A DNA stretch of 64,000 bases from Pedobacter deserti (GCF_024436415.1 NZ_JAFMZQ010000002.1:248001-312000), one strand, 5' to 3'; positions 31,114 to 39,506 are shown, counted from the first letter of the stretch. A program made the numbers and translations. The notes: generated by a model from the letters alone, not told the origin.

Positions 31114-32219
31114 TGAGCTGGGCAAACTGCAGAAATATACTATGTATACGGGCCGATAATATGGGCGATGTGCTGATGAGCGCGCCAGCCATCAGGTCCC
31201 TGAAGCAGAGTTTTCACTGCCGAATTACGTTGCTCAGTTCCTCGCGCGGCTCCGAGGCAGGCGTGCTCATACCGGAGATCGACGAAGTCATTGAAGCCGA
31301 TCTGCCCTGGGTTAAACTGAATGCCCCCGCGGATTCTGTAGCGACGCTGGCTGCCGAGCTGAACGCCCGGGGGTTCGACGGATGTGTGATTTTTACGGTA
31401 TATAGTCAGAGCCCGCTCCCCGCAGCAATGCTTGCCTATATGGCTCAGATACCCAAAAGGGCGGCGTACTGTCGCGAAAACCCCTACGGATTGCTAAGCG
31501 ACTGGATACCGGATGAAGAACCATATAGCCGGATCCTTCACCAGGTAGAGCGCGACCTGCTGCTGTCGGAAACACTTGGCGCCCGGACGGAGCATAAAGA
31601 GATCAGTATTTATATACCGTCGGAGGCCGAAAAGTCTCTTGAGCTGAAGACAAAGGCTATAGGGCTAAACCTGAACCAGCCCTTTTTAATTGTTCACCCT
31701 GGCGTATCTGAGGAAAAGCGTCGGTTTCCTGCCAAGGGCTGGACAGAGCTTTTAAAACTGTTAAGTGCGGATCTGGCTTTGCCGCTGGTGCTGACCGGTG
31801 GGGCCGCTGAAAGGGCTGTTCTGAATAAGATCAGGAAGGAGTCAGGCGTTAAGGCATTCATCTTTGAGGAGGACTTGTCGCTTGCTGAGTTTGCAAACCT
31901 GATTGCGCATGCAGCGCTGGTCGTGTCTGTAAATACAGGTACGGTACATCTGGCAGCAGCTGTAAAGACCCCGGTGGTGGTGCTCTATGCACAAACTAAT
32001 CCACAACACACGCCCTGGATGGTTCCCTCTGTAGTCTTGCAATACAGCGTTGCGGCACATCTGCAAAGTCGCAACCAGGTGATTCAACATGTAAACAAGG
32101 AATTATACCGTGAATATTTGCCTGTTCCCGAGGCAGGTGCCATAGCGGAGGCGGTGAAAGGCTTATTCTACGACACTGGGGGGAAGACTTTACAGACTTC
32201 GTTGAGCACAAGGGCATAA
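31113..32219 (+). CDS. Glycosyltransferase family 9 (heptosyltransferase)
   Basis: 368 residues, GT-B fold, GT9. Marks are ILCIRADNMGDVLMSAPAIR at the N-terminus (with DNMGD), LIVHPGVSEEKRRFPAKGW, and the donor-site region VVSVNTGTVHLAAAVKTPVV. GT9 enzymes transfer heptose from ADP-heptose to lipopolysaccharide core or related acceptors, which fits the upstream heptose genes. Its ATG overlaps the hldE stop by one base. The last 52 bases overlap the end of the convergent GT9 gene on the other strand. Confidence 0.9.
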   Translation: MSWANCRNILCIRADNMGDVLMSAPAIRSLKQSFHCRITLLSSSRGSEAGVLIPEIDEVIEADLPWVKLNAPADSVATLAAELNARGFDGCVIFTVYSQSPLPAAMLAYMAQIPKRAAYCRENPYGLLSDWIPDEEPYSRILHQVERDLLLSETLGARTEHKEISIYIPSEAEKSLELKTKAIGLNLNQPFLIVHPGVSEEKRRFPAKGWTELLKLLSADLALPLVLTGGAAERAVLNKIRKESGVKAFIFEEDLSLAEFANLIAHAALVVSVNTGTVHLAAAVKTPVVVLYAQTNPQHTPWMVPSVVLQYSVAAHLQSRNQVIQHVNKELYREYLPVPEAGAIAEAVKGLFYDTGGKTLQTSLSTRA

Positions 32220-33145
32220 TCGGGTGTAACGGTCCAGTCAATTGTTTTATGAAGCTCCTTATTTAAGGGTGCCCAGCGGTTAGGTTCTCCGTCCATACTA
32301 ATGATCACACTTTGCTTTTTCAAAGCTGCAGCGATATGTGAAACACCTGTGCAATTTGCAATCAATCCCGAACTCCGGCTGATCAATGCAGCAACTCCGC
32401 CAAGTGAAGTCTCCCCTGAGGTAATGGTCGCCGGGTTTGCCATCAATCCGGAAATCTCCTCGGCAATACTGCGTTCATTGGCCGTGCCAGTGATAACGAT
32501 CTGGTATCCCAGCTCAGCGCACCGGTCGGCCACGCTGGCGAAGTGCTGCGGAGGCCATTGTCGCCAGTTGCCCCTCGAGCCGGGATGGACACATATGTAA
32601 GGCCGTGCAAGTTTCCAGGGTTCAATAGCTGCAAAGTCAGCTTCATGGAGCGGAAATTCAAGCTCATCGCCATAAAGCGGAATACCCAGATGTGTCATCA
32701 ATGCCAGATGACGGTGGACTTCATGAATGCTGTCCGGATACAACAGGAAATTCGCGGAAGTGCCGGGCTCCTGTTCACAAAAGCCTGCTAATTGTTTCGC
32801 GCCAAATGTGGCCAGCAGGTTATTTACTATACTTCCGCTACCCTGCATCTGAAGCAGCAGATCGAAATGACGTGCACGGGTTGCGAGAAGAAAATGCTTA
32901 AAATTCACATCATCAAATGGCTGCTCTGGTAAACCCGGATAACCGGGGAAATCCATAAACTCGTCAATATATGCCGGAAATCTAGCGATGATATCTGCGG
33001 TCCAGGGCAAACCGATAAACGTAATCTTAGCTTGCGGGAAGGCATGCCGCAATGCCCGGATCGCAGGAATCGAACACAATATGTCGCCAAGCTGCAGGGC
33101 ACGGAATATGCCGATTGACTGCACATGCGGTTCCTCTGGTGTCAT
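32168..33145 (-). CDS. Second glycosyltransferase family 9 (heptosyltransferase-like)
   Basis: 325 residues, GT9. IFRALQLGDILCSIPAIRAL is the N-terminal acceptor-side motif. CVHPGSRGNWRQWPPQHFA and the donor-site stretch ANCTGVSHIAAALKKQSV follow. It differs from the convergent neighbour in length and in all loops, so the pair is not a recent duplication. The 3' ends overlap by 52 bases. GT2 lies 7 bases upstream and carbamoyltransferase before that, making a minus-strand operon facing the heptose-synthesis operon. Confidence 0.88.
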   Translation of the reverse strand: MTPEEPHVQSIGIFRALQLGDILCSIPAIRALRHAFPQAKITFIGLPWTADIIARFPAYIDEFMDFPGYPGLPEQPFDDVNFKHFLLATRARHFDLLLQMQGSGSIVNNLLATFGAKQLAGFCEQEPGTSANFLLYPDSIHEVHRHLALMTHLGIPLYGDELEFPLHEADFAAIEPWKLARPYICVHPGSRGNWRQWPPQHFASVADRCAELGYQIVITGTANERSIAEEISGLMANPATITSGETSLGGVAALISRSSGLIANCTGVSHIAAALKKQSVIISMDGEPNRWAPLNKELHKTIDWTVTPDYALVLNEVCKVFPPVS

Positions 33146-33152
33146 TTTTTAG

Positions 33153-34121
33153 CTAAATAAATAAAACACGGTACTTAAAGGCCCCGTACAGACGCCAGTA
33201 AACTGACAGAGTGGGGATGATAATTGAAGTAGAAAGCATCTCGAGGATATGAAGCGGTGTTTTCTGTGTGTTTTTAAGCCGTTTTATCGCAAAATCAGCC
33301 ACCAGAAGAAAAATTGAACAGGTGGCCAGCACAGCAATGGTATGCTGCCGTGTGGCCAGGGCCGTGATCAGCACCAGCCATAACAGGTTAATCACATAGT
33401 AGTTCCACAAAGAGCTATGGATCCGGCTGCGGTAAAGGTCGGGGAACTTTTGATACAGCAGCGCATCGTACTGGCTTTTCTTTTGTTCCCGGACGCTCAC
33501 GCCCCAGCTGGCCGGGCGAACGGGATGTACTACCATTGCTCTGGGTACATGGATTATTGGTACCTCAAGTTTTAGCAATTTGAAATGAAGGTCTGAGTCC
33601 TCACGCCAGGCCAGTTTAAACTGCTCATCGAATCCGCCGCATTTTAAAAGTGCATCCTTGGTACACGCGCAGTTGGCGGTAATAAATTCCGCCTCCTGCA
33701 AACCGGCTGTCGTGAGCGCAAAGTCTGTGGGACTTGGAGGCAGAGGTACGGAGGTGAATCCGGTGTAGGCTATCATACGCTCTCCCCGGTAGGTGTCAAG
33801 AAAAGACCGGAGCCATTTTTTTTGCGGCAGACAGTCGTCGTCCGTGAAGGCGACGAGCGGTGCGCGCGCGCTCAGCCAGCCCAGGTTTCTGGCAGCTGCA
33901 GGTCCTTTCTTTTCGGGGGTCGACAAATAGGTGAGATTTAATCTTCTTTTTTTCAACCAGGGTTGCAGGCATTGGAAGGTTTCTTCATCCGGACCGTCGC
34001 TAACCACAATTACCTCAAAAAGATACTTGTCGAGGCTTTGTTCCAGAAGTGCCCTAAGGCAGTTCACCAACAGGTTCGGCCTCTTGTAGGTTGGAATAAC
34101 TACGGATATTTGTGTTTGCAT
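33153..34121 (-). CDS. Glycosyltransferase family 2 with C-terminal membrane helices
   Basis: 322 residues. A GT-A fold enzyme: SVVIPTYKRPNLLVNCLRAL, then the metal-binding DxD region VAFTDDDCLPQ, and WREDSDLHFKLL as the catalytic ED motif. Two or three hydrophobic segments near the C-terminus (around INLLWLVLITAL and IAVLATCSIFLLVADFAI) anchor it to the inner membrane. It probably extends or decorates the same glycan as the two GT9 enzymes. Its natural start overlaps the end of the carbamoyltransferase gene by 68 bases in another frame. Confidence 0.88.
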   Translation of the reverse strand: MQTQISVVIPTYKRPNLLVNCLRALLEQSLDKYLFEVIVVSDGPDEETFQCLQPWLKKRRLNLTYLSTPEKKGPAAARNLGWLSARAPLVAFTDDDCLPQKKWLRSFLDTYRGERMIAYTGFTSVPLPPSPTDFALTTAGLQEAEFITANCACTKDALLKCGGFDEQFKLAWREDSDLHFKLLKLEVPIIHVPRAMVVHPVRPASWGVSVREQKKSQYDALLYQKFPDLYRSRIHSSLWNYYVINLLWLVLITALATRQHTIAVLATCSIFLLVADFAIKRLKNTQKTPLHILEMLSTSIIIPTLSVYWRLYGAFKYRVLFI

Positions 34122-35832
34122 CTGTTTTTCTGATTAAATATGATCCAATAACTAAAGCATCAAAAGGAGAGGTCCAGAAACAGGCTATTGCATCTCGCGG
34201 ACTGCATACAATGGGCTTACCCAGTGTGTTGAAAGAGGTGTTGACCAAAACAGGCACCCCGGTTTTCTCTTTGAATGCTTTGAGCAACCTGTAGTACTGC
34301 GGATGCTGCGACTCGTTTACGGTTTGTATACGTGCCGTGCCGTCGATGTGCTTCACCGCAGGAATACGGTCGGCCTTATCGGCAGCTACATTATAAACGA
34401 AGAGCATGAAAGGTGACTGCTGCGCATTATCAAACCATTCTGCCGCATCTTCTTCCAGCACGACCGGCGCAACCGGTCTGAAGTCTTCGCGGTCTTTTAC
34501 TTCATTGAGCATGGCCTGCATAGCGGGGTCGATAGGCGAGGCAAGGATAGACCTGCTGCCGAGGGCACGCGGACCAAATTCCATGCGACCCTGAAACCAG
34601 CCTATTATTTTATTGTCGGCCAGTATCGAAGCGGCTTCTTCTGCAACATTGTCCATCTTCTGGTAAGGTACCTTCGCCCAGTCGAGGAATTTTTCAATCT
34701 CCTGGTCTGTGTAGTCTGGCCCCCAGTAAGCGTGATCCATAACGAAATCTTTCGTTTTGCTGCCGCGTTCCCGCTGGTCGATATGCATTGCAGCACCAAG
34801 CGCGCTTCCTGAGTCGCCAGCCGCTGGCTGCACCCAGATGTTCCGGAACCGGCCCTTGTCTCTTATCCTGGCGTTCAATACACAGTTAAGTGCTACGCCT
34901 CCGGCTAAACAAAGGTTCTCTTGTTTAGTCTCGTGATATAGCCAGTCGGCCAGTTCCAGCACGGTTTCTTCAAGCGCAAGCTGAAGAGAGCGTGCTATGT
35001 TGAAATGATGCGATGTAAACTCCGTATTCCTGAGTCGCGCCGGGCCAAACCTTTGCTCAAAATTTTGGTTTCCAATGGTATATTTTCCATTGCCGGTTAT
35101 GCGGATCATGTCACGGAAATCACCGAGAAACTCTGGTTTCCCGTAGGAGGCAAGCGCCATAACCTTATATTCGTCTGATGAGTGGAGGAATCCGAGGTAG
35201 GTAGTCACCTCTTCGTATAATAAACCGAGCGAGTGCGGCATATCTACCTGCCCGATTCGCGTCATCATGTTGCTTTCGCCAATGCTGTAGGTTGTTGTGG
35301 CGAGTTCACCACGGCCGTCGACCGTCATGATTGCCGCGTCTGTATACGGGGAAGGAAAATAGGCACTTGCCGCATGGGCGGTATGGTGGTCTACAAAATG
35401 CCAAGTCCAGTCGCCCACCTGGCTTCCGATGAAATGCTTCTGCAGGTGATGCGGATAGCCGTCCACCAGTTGTCGCGGTGCATTCACAATCGACGATAGG
35501 AACAGGTTTTCCCAGGTGTCGTTGCCGGCATTCTCTCCGTTAAAATGAAAGGGAATTGGTATATGGGTATCGGTGGCACGCCGTTCTGGGATGAGCAGGT
35601 AGGGGTCGAATGAATAAGCAATATGGTCTATGTCTTTAAGATGTATGCCTGCGGTTTGCAGACAGTAGGCGATGGCATGGAAGGGTATTTCATAGGTAGA
35701 AAAGGGAATTGGCCGTTTGCCGTGTTTGATGCCGGTAAAGCGCTCGTCTTCGGCCGCCGCAATGAGTACGCCGTCTTTGAGGAGGCAGGCCGAGGAGTCG
35801 TGGAAAACTGAGTTGATACCTAAAGTATACAT
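34054..35832 (-). CDS. Carbamoyltransferase (NodU/CmcH/TobZ family)
   Basis: 592 residues. It makes carbamoyl-adenylate from carbamoyl phosphate and ATP and passes the carbamoyl group to a hydroxyl. The Kae1-like N-domain has INSVFHDSSACLL, the metal-binding HHTAHAASAYFPSPY (149-163), VDGRGELATT (171-180) and CLAGGVALNCVLN. The YrdC-like C-domain includes EFGPRALGSRSILA and PVLVNTSFNTLGKPIV. Family members act on Nod factor, cephamycin, tobramycin and surface sugars. Among heptose and GT genes, a sugar hydroxyl is the likely acceptor. The C-terminal tail of about 20 residues is encoded in the region shared with GT2. Confidence 0.94.
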   Translation of the reverse strand: MYTLGINSVFHDSSACLLKDGVLIAAAEDERFTGIKHGKRPIPFSTYEIPFHAIAYCLQTAGIHLKDIDHIAYSFDPYLLIPERRATDTHIPIPFHFNGENAGNDTWENLFLSSIVNAPRQLVDGYPHHLQKHFIGSQVGDWTWHFVDHHTAHAASAYFPSPYTDAAIMTVDGRGELATTTYSIGESNMMTRIGQVDMPHSLGLLYEEVTTYLGFLHSSDEYKVMALASYGKPEFLGDFRDMIRITGNGKYTIGNQNFEQRFGPARLRNTEFTSHHFNIARSLQLALEETVLELADWLYHETKQENLCLAGGVALNCVLNARIRDKGRFRNIWVQPAAGDSGSALGAAMHIDQRERGSKTKDFVMDHAYWGPDYTDQEIEKFLDWAKVPYQKMDNVAEEAASILADNKIIGWFQGRMEFGPRALGSRSILASPIDPAMQAMLNEVKDREDFRPVAPVVLEEDAAEWFDNAQQSPFMLFVYNVAADKADRIPAVKHIDGTARIQTVNESQHPQYYRLLKAFKEKTGVPVLVNTSFNTLGKPIVCSPRDAIACFWTSPFDALVIGSYLIRKTDANTNIRSYSNLQEAEPVGELP

Positions 35833-35879
35833 AGTAAGAGTTGGATGATTAGTGCCTAAGTAACAGGAGTAAGCAAGCT

Positions 35880-35903
35880 TTGATTTTTAAAACGGAAAAT
35901 CAA
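35880..35903. repeat. Inverted repeat upstream of the carbamoyltransferase gene
   Basis: TTGATTTT / AAAATCAA with an 8-base spacer, 48 bases upstream of the carbamoyltransferase start. A second short one, GCGTA-N4-TACGC, lies at 35921-35934. Possible regulatory or leader structures; no exact TAnnTTTG was found on the minus strand here. Confidence 0.35.
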
Positions 35904-36055
35904 GTATTTGTCAGCCCCCAGCGTAGTAATACGCTCGGCAGTTAAAAGCGACAGCGATCCCTTGCTGAGTGTAAATGCTTGTTTTTCAGTGTTTCAAAAC
36001 CTTTTGGGCCGTGCTATGTTTAAGAGGGGAATATTTATCCTAAAAATAAACAGTT

Positions 36056-36265
36056 ATGAAAAAAGTAATTTTACTGATGTTCGCAGTAGTTTCCATTGGA
36101 TTTGCTGCGTGCAGCTCCGACAAGAGCGGGGACCAGGCCGGAGATTCAACAATGTCGGATACGACGATGATGGATGATCCGACAATGAGTGCAGATACCA
36201 GTATGGTAGACACCATGGGTATGGCAGATACAACAACAATGGATACCAATACTACGGTCCGCTAA
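36056..36265 (+). CDS. Small Met/Asp/Thr-rich lipoprotein
   Basis: 69 residues. A signal peptide MKKVILLMFAVVSIGFAA precedes Cys19. The mature 51 residues are low-complexity: 8 Met and 10 Asp, with repeated T/S-M-x-D units such as STMSD, TTMMD and TTTMD. It is probably an outer-membrane-anchored, disordered lipoprotein. Met- and Asp-rich surfaces can bind metal, including copper, but nothing else here shows that. A hairpin terminator follows; it is its own short transcript between the carbamoyltransferase and MFS genes, both on the other strand. Confidence 0.75.
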   Translation: MKKVILLMFAVVSIGFAACSSDKSGDQAGDSTMSDTTMMDDPTMSADTSMVDTMGMADTTTMDTNTTVR

Positions 36266-36272
36266 CACACCG

Positions 36273-36311
36273 GAGATAGCAAGGTCATTTTTGGTTTTGC
36301 TATCTCTTTTT
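36273..36311 (+). terminator. Terminator of the Met/Asp-rich lipoprotein gene
   Basis: A 10-base perfect stem GAGATAGCAA / TTGCTATCTC with a 14-base loop, followed by TTTTT. It overlaps the 3' end of the convergent MFS gene. Confidence 0.8.
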
Positions 36312-37760
36312 CTTACTGATTATCGCTCGCAGCTGCTCATGCATGCTGATGATATTCCCGATGATAAAATATTCCTTAAGATTTGTTTTTATGCTTGTCC
36401 GCATGATCCGTCTCACGACATGCTTGGATACCTCACCCGTTTCCCGAACCTTAACCAGGAGTTCGAGTGCGGCCAGCGCAAGCAGGGCGCCGATAAGGAA
36501 AAGAAAATTCCATTCCTGAAGAACAAATAATTTCAACGTTTTTTCAAAGTACGGACTTGTCCAGCTTGCAGAGATGCGCAAACTTCTCTCCGCAAAGAAG
36601 TCGGCCAGCATGCCCCCGGCGAGCGGCCCTATGGAAGAACATATTGCTGTAATGATATTTTTTACAGAAAGATACACAACCGCCTCCTGCTTTGGTGCGA
36701 GTTTAAGCCCGATGTTGGTGAGCGCCAGGTTTACACCTGCGGTCGATATGCCTGTGAAAATATGGATAAGTATCAGGAGCGCAATATTGCCCGCAACGCT
36801 GGTGTAAATGCCCACAAAACACCAGGCAATGATACATAGAATATATAGAGGCGCGCTCACAGCTATGATACTTTTGTTGCTGTACCGATCTGAAAAGACA
36901 CCCCACATGCGCAGCGTAAGAATGCTGAAAAGCTGGCTGATTACGCTCAGCGCAATGATATAGGATATCGGCAGTTGCATGGTTTTCATCATAAACACGG
37001 TAAAAAACGGGGTGGCTATATTTAATGCAAAAACCCAGGCAGAGTTGAATATCAGTAGCTTTCGGAAGTTATAATTCTTTAGCGGCAGCTTAAACAAGGA
37101 CAGTATGTTGTCGTCTGAAAGATACGACTGAGGTTCGGGAGCTTTGGACAGTATGAAGCCGCCCGCCATCCCCGCGATCCCGGCGAATACGAAGAACCAG
37201 GCGTATACGGATAGCTCTGCTCCGGGGTAGTTGCTCTTGATATAATCCAGCATTAGCGAAAGGGCCAGGCTCATGACCACATTGAGCGTTTGCGTGTAGC
37301 GGGTTCTCTTCGAGAAATAGCTGCCAAGCGCCTGCTCCGGTACAAGGTCTTTCATCCAGGAGTTCCAGCTTGGTCCGGCCACAGAACCGAAGAAATAGTG
37401 AAAGAACAGAAAGAAGATCAGCAGGTTAACAGAACCTGCAGAAAACCATAAGATCGATAAGCCGATGACGATAAGCGGAAGGCGCGCCAGGTAAGCGCTA
37501 TATACAGCGATGGCCCTCCGGTTGTTATATCGCTTCACGAGCAAGACAGAAAGGAGCTGGGCAACATTGGTAAACAAGGGCATTGCAGCAAGTAACCCGA
37601 TCTGAAAGTTGCTGGCGCCCAGAAGCAGGGCCATGGCAACCAGAAAGGCACCGCCGGTAAACGACGTCATGGCCTCTGCAGCAAGGCCGTCCCATATCAC
37701 TAGTTTCAGGCCTTTGGCGACTTCCTGTTGTGTCAGGTTCTTTTTCGGGGTAAACCTCAT
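36300..37760 (-). CDS. Major facilitator superfamily transporter
   Basis: 486 residues with about twelve hydrophobic segments. A large soluble central loop (around ILSKAPEPQSYLSDDN) joins the two halves, and the basic signature between helices 2 and 3 is LVKRYNNRRAIAVYS. It moves a small solute across the inner membrane; direction and substrate are unknown. Its start lies 146 bases from the divergent Nudix-type regulator, whose candidate operator sits between them. A sugar or nucleoside would fit the regulator family, but this is inference. Confidence 0.88.
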   Translation of the reverse strand: MRFTPKKNLTQQEVAKGLKLVIWDGLAAEAMTSFTGGAFLVAMALLLGASNFQIGLLAAMPLFTNVAQLLSVLLVKRYNNRRAIAVYSAYLARLPLIVIGLSILWFSAGSVNLLIFFLFFHYFFGSVAGPSWNSWMKDLVPEQALGSYFSKRTRYTQTLNVVMSLALSLMLDYIKSNYPGAELSVYAWFFVFAGIAGMAGGFILSKAPEPQSYLSDDNILSLFKLPLKNYNFRKLLIFNSAWVFALNIATPFFTVFMMKTMQLPISYIIALSVISQLFSILTLRMWGVFSDRYSNKSIIAVSAPLYILCIIAWCFVGIYTSVAGNIALLILIHIFTGISTAGVNLALTNIGLKLAPKQEAVVYLSVKNIITAICSSIGPLAGGMLADFFAERSLRISASWTSPYFEKTLKLFVLQEWNFLFLIGALLALAALELLVKVRETGEVSKHVVRRIMRTSIKTNLKEYFIIGNIISMHEQLRAIISKKKR

Positions 37761-37875
37761 CGACTGAATAACAAATACCGGAGAGCAGGGTTTAGCTTTT
37801 TTGGCAGACTGTCGTTCAAAGACCGTCAGGCCGTTGCAGAAATAAAAAACAGGATGAAATACTGATAAATTTTTC

Positions 37876-37892
37876 TAGTTTAGCCCAAACTA
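37876..37892. promoter_or_regulatory. Candidate operator for the Nudix-type regulator
   Basis: A perfect inverted repeat TAGTTT-N5-AAACTA, 14 bases before the regulator start and 4 bases after a near-consensus -7 (TAAATTTT, 37865-37872). Position and symmetry fit autoregulation by a dimeric winged-helix protein. Confidence 0.5.
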
Positions 37893-37906
37893 AAAATTAA
37901 AACGTT

Positions 37907-38596
37907 TTGAAAGAAGTCTTACCAAAGTTTGATTCCACTTTCTCTATTGACTGTGTGGTGTTCGGGTTTGATGAAGGAGAGCTGAAAATCCTTTTGATAG
38001 AAAGAAATGAAGAACCGTTTAAGGATTGGTGGGCTTTGCCTGGTAATATTGTTGGCGAGGATGAAAGTCTGGACCAATCGGCTGCACGCATATTAAGAGA
38101 GCTGACTGGTCTTACCAATATTTACATGGAGCAATATTATACCTTCGGTGATGTAAACAGGCACCCGCAGGGTAGGGTTGTGAGTATTGCCTATTATGCG
38201 TTGCTCAGACTGGGCGGAGAGAAGACTGTAAAGCCGCAAAGTAATTACGCGAAGCAGGCTTACTGGATCAACGTAAAGGATCTCCCTAAACTGGCGTTCG
38301 ATCACCAGCAGATCTTTGAGAAGGGACTTGAGAAAATCAAACGGCGTATCAAGCATCAGCCTATCGCTTTTGAACTGCTGCCCGAAAAGTTTACGCTTAC
38401 CCAGCTTCAGAATGTGTACGAGGTAATTCTGAACAAAAAACTGGATAAGCGTAATTTCAGGAAGAAAATGCTCAGTTTTGGTGTGTTAAAGGATCTGGAA
38501 GAAAAGCAGCAGGGGGTGTCGTTCAGAGCGGCAACCTTGTATAAGTTTGACAAGCGTAAATATGCCAAGTTGTTCGGGAAAGAGATTTCCTTCTAA
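37907..38596 (+). CDS. Nudix-domain transcriptional regulator (NrtR/AraR-like)
   Basis: 229 residues from TTG 37907. The N-terminal Nudix fold starts SIDCVVFGFDEGELKILLIE. Its Nudix box (46-69) is degenerate: Asp replaces the first Glu, and the REUxEE core reads RILREL, losing two of three metal-binding Glu. The C-terminal half, from LLPEKFTLTQLQNVYEVI through KRNFRKKML, is the winged-helix DNA-binding domain of the NrtR/AraR group. Such proteins bind a sugar or ADP-ribose-like ligand and repress transport or catabolic genes. It is divergent from an MFS transporter, with a palindrome between, and convergent with a BadF-family kinase gene. Confidence 0.88.
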   Translation: MKEVLPKFDSTFSIDCVVFGFDEGELKILLIERNEEPFKDWWALPGNIVGEDESLDQSAARILRELTGLTNIYMEQYYTFGDVNRHPQGRVVSIAYYALLRLGGEKTVKPQSNYAKQAYWINVKDLPKLAFDHQQIFEKGLEKIKRRIKHQPIAFELLPEKFTLTQLQNVYEVILNKKLDKRNFRKKMLSFGVLKDLEEKQQGVSFRAATLYKFDKRKYAKLFGKEISF

Positions 38597-38633
38597 AAAG
38601 AAACCCTAAGGCTCATCCTTAGGGTTTCTTTTT
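38595..38633. terminator. Bidirectional terminator between the Nudix regulator and the BadF-family kinase gene
   Basis: A 17-base perfect stem (38595-38611 / 38617-38633) with core AAACCCTAAGG / CCTTAGGGTTT, a 5-base loop, and A and T tracts on either side. Confidence 0.9.
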
Positions 38634-38645
38634 ATGTCAATTTGA

Positions 38646-39506
38646 CTATGACTTTGGTGCGATGTTAAGGTGGTAATCTACCAGATCATCTATAGGTGAG
38701 CGGATGATCTTACCAACGCCCATTTCGTAGCGGTCGGCCACAACACTTAGGATATCCCGGAAGCTATATCCAACAGATCCTACGCAGTTAAGCTGATATT
38801 CCTTGTAGTTAGGATAGTGCTTCACCAGGTTCTCGAAGAATGCAGTAAATGCATAATCAACAGTAGCTGTGGTATAATCCTCATAACTGTCTTTGAAGTC
38901 GTACAGGAATTTACTGAAGCTTGCACAGAAACGGTTCGGCAACGGCTTGTTATAAATATGATCAAAAATGTCTTCGTTAGTCAGCGCAAAGTTGTCGTAA
39001 AAGCTTTCTCTTAAGCCTTTAGGCATATAACCTTTCATATAATCGGCCAAAATACGCTTGCCTATAAAACATCCGCTTCCTTCATCGCCTAAAAAGTAAC
39101 CCAGGGAGTCGATGTTCAGGGTGATGTCTTTTCCATCATACAAACAAGTGTTTGTACCTGTACCAAGGATGGCTGCAAAACCTGACTGATCAGCCAGAAG
39201 CGCACGGCACGAAGCTAAAAGGTCATGTCCGATATTGATTTTAGCGTTTACGAAGATTTGCTTCATTGCATCAGCAACGATTTGCTTGTTGGCGTCTGTA
39301 GAACAGCCTGCGCCATAATAATTTACTTCGGTAAGTTTATCGGTCTCCAGAAAGTCCGGAAGGGACTTTTTTAAAGATTCAACAATATACGCTGTACTGG
39401 AAAAATAGGGGTTATATCCCTCGGTATTGAAAAGGATTTTTCTTCCTGCCTCGTTAATTAAACACCAATTTGTCTTGGTCGATCCTCCGTCTGCAATAAC
39501 TATCAT
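38646..39506 (-). CDS. BadF/BadG family kinase (N-acetylglucosamine kinase-like)
   Basis: 286 residues of the ASKHA sugar-kinase group. The phosphate-1 motif IADGGSTKTNW is intact, with Asp6; GTGTNTCLYDG and SLGYFLGDEGSGCFIGKR follow. It probably phosphorylates an amino sugar such as N-acetylglucosamine released from cell-wall or polymer turnover. It is a paralogue of 23036-23878, which has lost Asp6. It shares a terminator with the convergent Nudix regulator and is monocistronic. A near-consensus -7 (TACTTTTA on the minus strand, 39535-39528) lies upstream. Confidence 0.87.
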   Translation of the reverse strand: MIVIADGGSTKTNWCLINEAGRKILFNTEGYNPYFSSTAYIVESLKKSLPDFLETDKLTEVNYYGAGCSTDANKQIVADAMKQIFVNAKINIGHDLLASCRALLADQSGFAAILGTGTNTCLYDGKDITLNIDSLGYFLGDEGSGCFIGKRILADYMKGYMPKGLRESFYDNFALTNEDIFDHIYNKPLPNRFCASFSKFLYDFKDSYEDYTTATVDYAFTAFFENLVKHYPNYKEYQLNCVGSVGYSFRDILSVVADRYEMGVGKIIRSPIDDLVDYHLNIAPKS

